From Bacteroidota bacterium (lineage in GTDB: Bacteria; Bacteroidota; Ignavibacteria; Ignavibacteriales; Ignavibacteriaceae): 8,704 bases of DNA. Location: contig JAEXTR010000105.1 of the NCBI GenBank assembly GCA_023406915.1, positions 1-8,704 of the forward strand. Direction: 5' to 3'. Made by a program: the position numbers and the translations under genes. How positions within the stretch are numbered: position 1 is the stretch's first letter; every line of letters starts with the position of its first letter. Positions 1 to 5,500 of the stretch are shown piece after piece. The notes under the pieces are model-generated. The model was given only the letters and a program-made list of their open reading frames with translations. It made no database searches and had not been told where the DNA came from.

Positions 1-24
1 GTACCATAAGCTTAAGCTTGACTA

Positions 25-217
25 GTCACAATTCTTCAGATCAAGTTAGGTGGATTTACACCGGAAATTTCTTTTCCCACATGTTCTGACCAAGGGGTCT
101 TTAGTCACAATTCTTCAGATCAAGTTAGGTGGATTTACACATGTCGATGATCTGATTATTGCTCTCTTCCCTGAGTTGGGGTCACAATTCTTCAGATCAA
201 GTTAGGTGGATTTACAC
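25..217 (+). CRISPR. CRISPR array 1 (right-hand end; continues off the left edge)
   Basis: Three identical 37-base repeats lie at 25-61, 104-140 and 181-217. Each starts GTCACAATTC and ends GTGGATTTACAC. The spacers are 62-103 (42 bases) and 141-180 (40 bases). Bases 1-24 are probably the end of another spacer, so the array runs beyond the window. The repeat ending resembles the GTGGATTGAAAC-type ends of many type I/III repeats, which favours reading the array on the plus strand and would give a crRNA 5' handle of AUUUACAC. That orientation is inferred. The last repeat is intact, not degenerate, which is unusual for the end of an array. No further repeat occurs until 1263. Confidence 0.96.
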
Positions 218-262
218 AGTAGGGTCTGTAACTCCTTTGTTTTCAATATGTTATAGGTGCGT

Positions 263-366
263 TTTCCGTAACCTCCAAAAACAGGGTGCAAAAATATGGA
301 TATTTATTTATTTCGTTGTCTGTAAGATACTGTTTTTTATGCTATTTACAAAATTTCCGTAACCTC
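263..366 (+). repeat. 13-base direct repeat pair, 91 bases apart
   Basis: The string TTTCCGTAACCTC occurs at 263-275 and again at 354-366, and a looser copy (TGTAACTCC) lies near 227-235. It is unrelated to the CRISPR repeat. It could be a protein-binding site or a trace of a duplication; no function is evident. Confidence 0.55.
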
Positions 367-401
367 ATTTTAATACCATAATAAAATAATAGTTTATTTG
401 T

Positions 402-417
402 GGTGTTTTTCAACACC
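402..417. other. Short stem-loop
   Basis: GGTGTT pairs perfectly with AACACC around a TTTC loop. No T-tract follows directly on either strand, so it does not look like a complete terminator. Confidence 0.35.
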
Positions 418-639
418 GTAAATTATTCGATTTTGAGCATTATTTGAGGTTTTCAGGCGTTTTTTTCCATTTTCCCACAGTTTCAGCCTGAAAGTAAGGT
501 TCTTGTTGTTTTCCTCCCCCGTTCCGGGATTCATGTTGTTCACTGTTTCAAGTTACTCATAATTTCTGTTTCACCGCAAGCATTTTTTTCCGGCACCACA
601 CTTTTTTCTTTCGTGTATTTTGGAGCTGTCCCCTAATTA

Positions 640-749
640 CGCTGTGGTTGGGCATTCCTGCATGCTACGGTATGGATGCTGTATGGCTTGAGCATTATGA
701 ATGTGTTCACGCTGATCCGGATATCCGGAAACTGATGGAGCAGAAGTGA
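640..749 (+). pseudogene. Possible 3' tail of a degraded gene
   Basis: One frame ending in TGA at 747-749 reads like a genuine protein C-terminus, with the final part running from an ATG at 672 to a PDIRKLMEQK tail. Local GC is higher than in the surrounding AT-rich DNA. The frame stays open upstream only through low-complexity T-rich sequence back to a TAA at 495-497. The ATG at 672 has no ribosome binding site, so an intact gene is unlikely. It could be a remnant of a gene or transposase carried by an insertion between the arrays. The family is not recognised and the reading may be chance. Confidence 0.22.
716..729. repeat. 14-base perfect palindrome
   Basis: TCCGGATATCCGGA is perfectly self-complementary. 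Its CCGGATAT/ATATCCGG core recurs in the long inverted repeat after array 2 (1650-1657 and 1729-1736). It might be a dimeric regulator site upstream of the small-peptide unit or part of the putative gene remnant; nothing decides between these. Confidence 0.4.
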
Positions 750-832
750 GGTGTTTTTTTTGGAAAAACAGAGATTTTACCACTCTTAGATAGTAAAGAC
801 AATTTTTCATCAACAACAGAAAAGGTATTCAA

Positions 833-895
833 ATGTATTTTTATTCAATGATTAAACGAATTGAAAAATTATCAATAATTCGCAAAATGCGATAA
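833..895 (+). CDS. 20-aa basic peptide, possible leader ORF of the small-peptide unit
   Basis: The frame runs ATG at 833 to TAA at 893-895. A good ribosome binding site (GAAAAGG) ends 7 bases before the ATG. The 20-residue product starts MYFYSM and has six Lys/Arg and one Glu, so it would be strongly cationic and possibly amphipathic. A 5-bp hairpin (TCGCA-AAA-TGCGA, 880-892) overlaps its stop region. The next frame begins 39 bases downstream. The placement resembles leader ORFs that couple translation to a downstream toxin (tisA before tisB, mok with hok are known examples), but no family is recognised and expression is not shown. It is too short for coding statistics, so the evidence is the ribosome binding site and the context only. 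Confidence 0.4.
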   Translation: MYFYSMIKRIEKLSIIRKMR

Positions 896-906
896 GAGAA
901 AATCTC
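880..906 (+). promoter_or_regulatory. Tandem hairpins with a competing long-range arm between two tiny ORFs
   Basis: Two adjacent small stems occur: 880-892 (TCGCA/TGCGA, loop AAA) and 896-906 (GAGA/TCTC, loop AAA). The right arm of the second, AAAATCTC at 899-906, can instead pair with GAGATTTT at 771-778, enclosing the whole 20-aa frame. This allows two alternative folds upstream of the second ribosome binding site at 921-926. A translation-coupled switch is an inference; the pairings themselves are seen in the sequence. Confidence 0.35.
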
Positions 907-934
907 CACAAAACCCACACAAAGGAAAAACATT

Positions 935-1033
935 ATGGCACCAATTTTAATTCAAATTTTTGCAGCAGTAGCCCAGACACTTGTAATTGCAGCAGTTTCT
1001 GCCCTGAACGAAGAGAACAAGCGTAAAGACTGA
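935..1033 (+). CDS. 32-aa single-span membrane peptide, Fst/Ldr-like (type I toxin-like)
   Basis: The frame runs ATG at 935 to TGA at 1031-1033, with AAAGGA at 921-926 placed 8 bases before the ATG. The product begins MAPILIQIF. Residues 3-24 form one uninterrupted hydrophobic helix (Ile, Leu, Val, Ala, Phe with two Gln), and the peptide ends in a short charged tail, NEENKRKD. Its length, the proline near the N-terminus within API, the single span and the charged tail match the general design of Fst (tail LDEEDDSRK) and LdrD (contains API) type I toxins. A 20-aa frame precedes it and a strong terminator follows at 1109-1165, so it forms a compact unit between the CRISPR arrays. No antisense RNA promoter was identified. 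It could equally be a harmless small membrane protein; homology is not proven. Confidence 0.55.
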   Translation: MAPILIQIFAAVAQTLVIAAVSALNEENKRKD

Positions 1034-1108
1034 GCGATAACGGCTGTGCAGGGATTGGTTTCCTGTAAGCCGGTAAGCTTTGGTTTAAATTCCGCTTCAT
1101 TGTTACGG

Positions 1109-1165
1109 CAGCGAAACGCGGTCATCCAACCCCGGATGATGGCGGAGCGCTGTTTTCCTTTTTTT
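1109..1165 (+). terminator. Long hairpin plus T-tract, intrinsic-type terminator after the small-peptide unit
   Basis: Outer stem CAGCG (1109-1113) pairs with CGCTG (1148-1152). After a 3x3 internal loop, CGC (1117-1119) pairs with GCG (1142-1144). After one G-G mismatch, GTCATCC (1121-1127) pairs with GGATGAT (1134-1140, one G-T wobble), closing on a 6-base loop AACCCC. The stem is followed at once by TTTTCCTTTTTTT (1153-1165). This is a good rho-independent terminator on the plus strand and would end the transcript of the 20-aa and 32-aa frames. If the host is an archaeon, the T-tract alone could act. Confidence 0.6.
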
Positions 1166-1262
1166 CGACCTGCATTTATTTCCTTCCATAAATTACAATT
1201 CCACTACCCTTTCGATTATTCAACCCGCTTTCGGTTCAAATAGCATCCTTCAGGGATATGAA
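1166..1262 (+). promoter_or_regulatory. AT-rich region before array 2, candidate leader
   Basis: About 97 AT-rich bases separate the terminator T-tract from the first repeat of array 2, the position and composition expected of a leader if the array is read left to right. No clear bacterial -10/-35 pair or archaeal TATA element was picked out. The first repeat after it is imperfect, which argues against active spacer acquisition here. Confidence 0.3.
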
Positions 1263-1298
1263 GTACAATTCTTCAGATCAAGTTAGGTGGATTTACAC
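1263..1298 (+). repeat. Degenerate first repeat of array 2
   Basis: It matches the 37-base consensus except for one missing C after the opening GT. It directly follows the 1-kb non-repeat region, so the change may mark an insertion or recombination junction. Confidence 0.85.
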
Positions 1299-1575
1299 AG
1301 CGAAATGGGCTGAAAAAGAAATTGGGAAGGCTTATCAAAAGTCACAATTCTTCAGATCAAGTTAGGTGGATTTACACGAGAGGCAGTGAATGACCCTGCC
1401 TTTAAGATTCTTAATGCGTCACAATTCTTCAGAACAAGTTAGGTGGATTTACACATTTACTTTTTACATATCGTTTCAGAAAAACAGCACAGAGAGTCAC
1501 AATTCTTCAGATCAAGTTAGGTGGATTTACACTTGCGATTGATTTTTTAATAGATTTTTATGCAACTCAAAGCAA

Positions 1576-1591
1576 GTCACAATTCTTCAGA
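1576..1591 (+). repeat. Truncated terminal repeat of array 2
   Basis: Only GTCACAATTCTTCAGA is conserved; from 1592 on, the sequence diverges (CCGAGTAGCG). It lacks the 3' handle portion, so it marks the leader-distal end if the array reads on the plus strand. Confidence 0.85.
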
Positions 1592-1647
1592 CCGAGTAGC
1601 GCAGCAACAGAAACGATGATGCTTTCAATGCCCAATACCATCATGAT

Positions 1648-1743
1648 GTATATCCGGTGCAAGGGTGGTGAATTGGAACTTCTTATCAAGCGATTTTATG
1701 CCTCCTTAACGGGGGCGGTACCGCTGCACCGGATATACTTTTT
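1648..1743 (+). terminator. 14-base inverted repeat with T-run, possible array terminator
   Basis: GTATATCCGGTGCA at 1648-1661 is an exact reverse complement of TGCACCGGATATAC at 1725-1738, and TTTTT follows directly at 1739-1743. The 63-base loop contains the perfect 10-base palindrome GCGGTACCGC at 1715-1724. The T-run is present only on the plus strand, so the structure could end the pre-crRNA of array 2 before it runs into the 3' end of cas6. The long loop makes it an atypical intrinsic terminator; a relic of mobile-element ends or a binding site is possible. No gene is supported between 1593 and 1805. Confidence 0.45.
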
Positions 1744-1805
1744 ATTCCGCAGTTTTACCTGCGTCACCAGTATGTCAAAGAACGGTCAGGATACAAACGG
1801 CAGGG

Positions 1806-2780
1806 TTACTGCAGTGTGTATTGACCTGATCCAAAAACGGTGTTTTTGCCAAGGGCGGTCACCTGCCCTGCTGTGAGTAACTGGTACTGTAACAGGGTGG
1901 GCTGGTGGATAATTATCTTACCCAAAAATCCGCCGAAGGTCATTTTACCGCCGAAACGGTTTGAAAAGCGATCCCAGCTTTCGTACCAAAGACCTGATGT
2001 GTCTATCTGAGGTTCGGTATCCTGAACAGGCTTCAGGTAGATTTCGTCCTTTGGTCTGCCAAAGAGGTGGAGCAAGCCGAAATAGCGTCTTGCAAGCGCA
2101 TTCATCAGGAGCGCCGGGGTCACTGACTCCACACTTGTGATCACCTTCCCCTCACGCTGCAGGGCGAGATGAGAATGGAGCTGCATAGTTACCTGTGCGG
2201 GTGCCTCAACGCCTGCATCTGAAAGGGCAAAGGTGCGAACGGAGTCTGCGGGCACATTGAGAATTTTTTCGTTATGGTAGAGCATCTCAATGGCACCGTT
2301 GGGATTTGCGACCGTTACATTCTCAAGCGTGAAGCGATGCCGCCTTACACTGATACCTATATCCCCCATCCGGATGAAAGAGAGGACGAAGAAGGGGAAG
2401 AGGAGCTGTATATCACCGAAGATGAGCACCTTAATGCTTATCAGCTCCCCTTTCTCATACCGGGTTTTGTCAAGATGATAGGTTTTGAACAGAAATGGGT
2501 GTGGGGTTTTCTTTACACCGCGCAGAAACCAGACTGCATTGCCGGGCATCTCGGTTTCAAAGATGGTAAAATAAGTGCATGATGCCTGCAAGGGGCATTC
2601 ATCACACACGGGGTGCCGGGTGAAACAGACGGTATTGCGGAAAGCAGTGCCGAATGCGCCACGGAACATCGAGCCCTTTACCATGGGGAATATGGAGTCT
2701 TCATTCAGCCTGAGGGTGAAGTTACACTCCATATAAGGCAATCCCGGGCATGAAGAGGTATCAGAAGGGTGTGGGTTCAT
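1806..2780 (-). CDS. cas6: Cas6, pre-crRNA endoribonuclease (RAMP)
   Basis: Cas6 cuts the long CRISPR transcript within each repeat to release crRNA units for the Csm complex. The 324-residue protein has the family layout: an N-terminal RAMP fold with FRGAFG (39-44), then a cysteine cluster C52, C59, C62, C68 (CDEC around 59-62) typical of one Cas6 subgroup. In the C-terminal half are RRYFGLLHLFG (231-241), the W-x-RFSNR stretch and GGFLGK region (269-288), and the glycine-rich loop GKNTVFGSGQY (311-321) that contacts RNA in this superfamily. The catalytic residue cannot be assigned safely by eye. It is the last gene of the operon, 9 bases after csm5. The ATG at 2780 is used because it falls right behind csm5, though the Shine-Dalgarno match is modest (AGGA about a dozen bases away); Met17 is an alternative start. 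Confidence 0.9.
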   Translation of the reverse strand: MNPHPSDTSSCPGLPYMECNFTLRLNEDSIFPMVKGSMFRGAFGTAFRNTVCFTRHPVCDECPLQASCTYFTIFETEMPGNAVWFLRGVKKTPHPFLFKTYHLDKTRYEKGELISIKVLIFGDIQLLFPFFVLSFIRMGDIGISVRRHRFTLENVTVANPNGAIEMLYHNEKILNVPADSVRTFALSDAGVEAPAQVTMQLHSHLALQREGKVITSVESVTPALLMNALARRYFGLLHLFGRPKDEIYLKPVQDTEPQIDTSGLWYESWDRFSNRFGGKMTFGGFLGKIIIHQPTLLQYQLLTAGQVTALGKNTVFGSGQYTLQ

Positions 2781-2789
2781 ACGGTTTCA

Positions 2790-4490
2790 TTATCCTATAA
2801 ACGAATGGAACTCAACCGTAGTGATTGCGCCGTTCTTCATTGCCTTTATCTTTACCCTGAAGATGCGTTCCTGCTGCAGGCGGTCTGCTGCACCATAGGA
2901 AATCATCAGGGGTTTATCGAGATACTGCTTTTCGCGGTACCGCGGATCGCACAGGATCAGTGCCACCGTGGATTTCTGATGCATGCCATATTTTGCCTCA
3001 ACGATATCACCGATTACATAGACACGGTTCTTGTTCCGCTCCGTGTACTGATCATCCGTCAGTTTTTCCTCTTTTTTCTTTGCCTCAGGGGCACCTTTAC
3101 CGAGGAAGTAGTTTTCTTCGGACTCATTGATCTCGGGCACGGTAAACTGTTCAGTGTCATTGAGCATCACCATCCAGCCAAAAGGGTAAACAGGGTGATC
3201 GATATCCCTGATAGTTACGCGTCTGGATTTAGGGAATTTGTCCAGGTTTTTCACTTTTTTATCTGCATTTGCCCTTCCGGGGGGTATGCCGATTCCGTAG
3301 AGATGAAACATCTCAAGCGTAAACTTTTTGAGGTCATCGGTAGTGAGCAGCATTGTGTAGATGGTGGTTGCCTGGAAGCCACTGCCCCACCCGATGCGGA
3401 TGTATGGTTTGCTTTTGATGAAAGTTTCATAAAAGCGTTTTACCACACTGTAATCGGCATTGGTGGTATCGGGTTTACCTTCAACCTTCAGGGTATGGCG
3501 GTAGAGCTCGGTCCACTTTTCCTCAAGCAGCAGCTGAGACTCACTGAACTTTTGCAGGGCATCACGGATGCTTTTCACCACTTCAGCTTCAAGATTTTCA
3601 GCCGAGACTGCGGCAGGGTCCACACCAAAGACGCGTTTGAACTTTGCCTGAAGGTCGCTCCACCCCTGGTGTTTTTTACTCAGGATGGTTTTCAGCTCAG
3701 TAACGCCTACGGTGATTGTGAAGCTAAAAGCGGAACCGCGGGTGATGGCTTCCTGGGGATTAAGCTGTTTCTGCGGTTCTTTATCGGGGAGAATGATTGC
3801 AGCCGGATAGACAGCCATGTCACCGGAATCCATGCCAGCATCACTGATACGGATGAACTTCATGATGTCATAGAGGGCATCGGTCCGGCTACTGGCAAAC
3901 TCCTGGTTACCGCAAATAAAGAAATACTTCATCAGGGGTTCATCCAGTCCCCTGCTGCTGCGGGGGTTGCGCCATGCATTTGTTTTTTTCACCGAGTAGA
4001 TGAGGTTCTTTGCGTCATTCGGGTTCATCTGCATCAGGCTGCGGTACAGGAGTGCTGTTTTCACCGCCCCCTTGACAGAGCTGCCGGGAATGTATGGCTG
4101 GTTACCAGTGGATTTCATGCACTCTGCAACCTGTTTATTCACCGTGAAACCATACATTGCGGCACAGCTATAGGCAGAGCCCTGGGTGATCACTGCCGCA
4201 GCCAGTTCCTTATCCTTATACTCAGTAAGGATGAACTCACGGATATTGAAATTGCGGATGACCTGGTTCTGTGCCTGATTACCCCGGGCGGCGATGAGGT
4301 CACTGCTTTTCCGGTCGATCCAGGCGAAGAATTTTTCAGGGAAATCAGCATATTTATCAATACAGAGAGAAAATGCCCTATCCTGACTGATACGGCTGAA
4401 TATGCCCTGCTGCACCACATACTCAAAGGGTTCAAGGGTATTGCCGGTGCCTATATGCACCGGTGTGAGGGCAAGGAGTTTCATCTTCAT
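2790..4490 (-). CDS. csm5: Csm5, type III-A complex subunit (RAMP), with C-terminal extension
   Basis: Csm5 caps the 3' end of the crRNA in the type III-A complex and helps crRNA maturation. Family marks are the N-terminal LALTPVHIGTG (6-16), PYIPGSSVKGA (132-142), RIGWGSGF (365-372) and the closing FPKSRRVTI...PFGWMVM block (419-442) where Csm5 proteins normally end. At 566 residues it is clearly longer than the usual 350-450. After a charged linker (about 455-487, with EAKKKEEK) comes a strand-rich extra segment (about 488-566) containing VIGDIVEAKYG and RIFRVKIKA, which could be a small beta-barrel; this is inference. The start is set by GGAGG at 4497-4501, 6 bases before ATG 4490, which overlaps the csm4 stop as ATGA. 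A second ATG two codons later is less well placed. Confidence 0.93.
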   Translation of the reverse strand: MKMKLLALTPVHIGTGNTLEPFEYVVQQGIFSRISQDRAFSLCIDKYADFPEKFFAWIDRKSSDLIAARGNQAQNQVIRNFNIREFILTEYKDKELAAAVITQGSAYSCAAMYGFTVNKQVAECMKSTGNQPYIPGSSVKGAVKTALLYRSLMQMNPNDAKNLIYSVKKTNAWRNPRSSRGLDEPLMKYFFICGNQEFASSRTDALYDIMKFIRISDAGMDSGDMAVYPAAIILPDKEPQKQLNPQEAITRGSAFSFTITVGVTELKTILSKKHQGWSDLQAKFKRVFGVDPAAVSAENLEAEVVKSIRDALQKFSESQLLLEEKWTELYRHTLKVEGKPDTTNADYSVVKRFYETFIKSKPYIRIGWGSGFQATTIYTMLLTTDDLKKFTLEMFHLYGIGIPPGRANADKKVKNLDKFPKSRRVTIRDIDHPVYPFGWMVMLNDTEQFTVPEINESEENYFLGKGAPEAKKKEEKLTDDQYTERNKNRVYVIGDIVEAKYGMHQKSTVALILCDPRYREKQYLDKPLMISYGAADRLQQERIFRVKIKAMKNGAITTVEFHSFIG

Positions 4491-5488
4491 TGTTCACCTC
4501 CGAGGAAAACAGGAATAGCAAAGGCGATGCCGGAGCGTTTTGGGGTATAATCCGGATTAGGATCTTCCGTGGGGGCATCAACGAGGCATCCAAGCTGTGG
4601 TTTCTTCAGCGCAGGGAACACGGACCCCTCAGCGAATGCGAAAACGGATTCTGACCAGAAATGTGTGTACTGGGTGAATCGTCCCCCTTTTTTCCCTTTC
4701 CGGTGGACGAGCTCATAATAAAGGTGGGTATCATCCTTCAGGTAGTGATCCAACTCATCAGGCGATGGCACATAGAGGGACATCGTCATAAACGCATTGG
4801 CATTTGCAGGAATCCTGGGGGTATAATCAGTGATGGTGATGCGGAAATGGTTCTGACCGGTGGAGGCATCCCCAGCCAAACCGAAGTGTGAGAGGAAGCG
4901 GAACGCAGCCTCAGCCTTTGCGATCTGATCCGGTGTGCCATCCATCAGGCAGTAGAGCCCTGCACCCTCAGTGTAGTTCATATTCTGGGTAAAGAAATTA
5001 CCGCCTTCATCAGCAGTGCTGCCGGTAAGGCGATTGATGGAATTATGGTGCATCTCACGGGATTTAATGGAGGGGGTATCCTTCAGGAGTTTTTCAGGGT
5101 CAGCAAATATTGAGGACTCTGACTCCTGCCCGGAGATATAGCGAAAGAAAAACTCTTCGGGGAGGAGGGATACCTTCTTGAACTTTTTGATCCCGGCATA
5201 CGCCGAGGTTTTTTCGCTGAGGGGTTTGTCATCCATATTACCCATCAGGTTACCAGCCTTACCGAACGGTTTTGGGAAGTAGGGAACCTTTCCGGAATCA
5301 GTAACCCGGTAGGGGTAACATGATGAGATTTTCAGTCCGCCTGCGGGGGTATCATACTGCGCGAGGAAATCAGTCAGTGTCTTCTCATCAAAGACGGTTC
5401 TGATCCCCCAGCAGAGGATGCCCCATAAGGTATCCGAGTGAAGCGGATACCGGAAGGCGGCATGCGGTTCAAAATAAACAATTTTCAT
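4487..5488 (-). CDS. csm4: Csm4, crRNA 5'-handle-binding subunit (RAMP)
   Basis: Csm4 holds the crRNA 5' handle and joins Cas10 to the Csm3 backbone. The 333-residue protein shows the family signature LHSDTLWGILCW (16-27), FPKP (71-74), HNSINRLTG (148-156), an aromatic tract near 165-180, and the glycine-rich loop FGLAGDASTGQ (202-212) of RAMP proteins. Length is normal. The start ATG at 5488 follows AAGGGGA with about 6 bases between, and lies 12 bases after the csm3 stop. Its stop overlaps csm5 by four bases (ATGA), indicating coupled translation. Nothing in it looks damaged. Confidence 0.93.
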   Translation of the reverse strand: MKIVYFEPHAAFRYPLHSDTLWGILCWGIRTVFDEKTLTDFLAQYDTPAGGLKISSCYPYRVTDSGKVPYFPKPFGKAGNLMGNMDDKPLSEKTSAYAGIKKFKKVSLLPEEFFFRYISGQESESSIFADPEKLLKDTPSIKSREMHHNSINRLTGSTADEGGNFFTQNMNYTEGAGLYCLMDGTPDQIAKAEAAFRFLSHFGLAGDASTGQNHFRITITDYTPRIPANANAFMTMSLYVPSPDELDHYLKDDTHLYYELVHRKGKKGGRFTQYTHFWSESVFAFAEGSVFPALKKPQLGCLVDAPTEDPNPDYTPKRSGIAFAIPVFLGGEQ

Positions 5489-5500
5489 ACAGTTCCCCTT

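Larger units (their letters stand above)
218..671. other. AT-rich non-coding stretch between the two arrays (left part)
   Basis: No convincing gene is visible here. The stretch is AT-rich with many T-runs. It contains a 13-base direct repeat (TTTCCGTAACCTC at 263-275 and 354-366), a small hairpin at 402-417 (GGTGTT/AACACC with a 4-base loop), and an 8-base inverted repeat TTTCAGGC/GCCTGAAA at 451-458 and 486-493. It could be the trailer of array 1, part of an insertion that split one array, or a relic of an older gene. A string near 622-632 (GGAGCTGTCCC) looks like the ends of some insertion sequences, but no matching second end was found. Confidence 0.5.
1263..1592 (+). CRISPR. CRISPR array 2 (five repeats, imperfect at both ends)
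   Basis: This segment has the same repeat family as array 1. Repeats are 1263-1298 (36 bases, one base missing near the start: GTACAATTC in place of GTCACAATTC), 1341-1377 (perfect), 1418-1454 (one T-to-A change at 1434), 1496-1532 (perfect) and 1576-1591 (only the first 16 bases kept). Spacers are 1299-1340 (42), 1378-1417 (40), 1455-1495 (41) and 1533-1575 (43). Loss of the 3' part of the last repeat is typical of a leader-distal end and supports transcription on the plus strand, converging on the cas operon. The imperfect first repeat suggests the segment is a cut-off part of a once longer array. Confidence 0.95.

Noticed and set aside
1..24. AAGCTTAAGCTT palindrome near the left edge
   Set aside because: It lies in what is probably the end of a spacer; a short palindrome there is likely protospacer sequence and has no other support.
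159..362. 67-codon plus-strand frame running across a CRISPR repeat and spacer
   Set aside because: It overlaps array 1 and then reads T-rich intergenic DNA as Phe/Leu; there is no ribosome binding site.
756..800. Bacterial promoter before the small-peptide unit (TTGGAA at 760-765 with a TTAGAT-like -10)
   Set aside because: Spacing is about 20 bases and both boxes are poor matches. The host domain is also unknown, so no promoter is called.
1046..1243. 65-codon plus-strand frame after the small membrane peptide
   Set aside because: It starts with GTG without a ribosome binding site and passes straight through the long terminator hairpin and T-tract at 1109-1165.
1616..1876. 86-codon plus-strand frame between array 2 and cas6
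   Set aside because: It reads through the 14-base inverted repeat and into the antisense of cas6, and it has no protein-like features.
2769..4550. A 593-codon open frame on the plus strand, antisense to csm5 and the end of csm4
   Set aside because: The minus strand clearly encodes Csm5 and Csm4 with family motifs, ribosome binding sites and coupled starts. The antisense product has no recognisable domain and is very rich in His, Cys and Phe, typical of a shadow frame.
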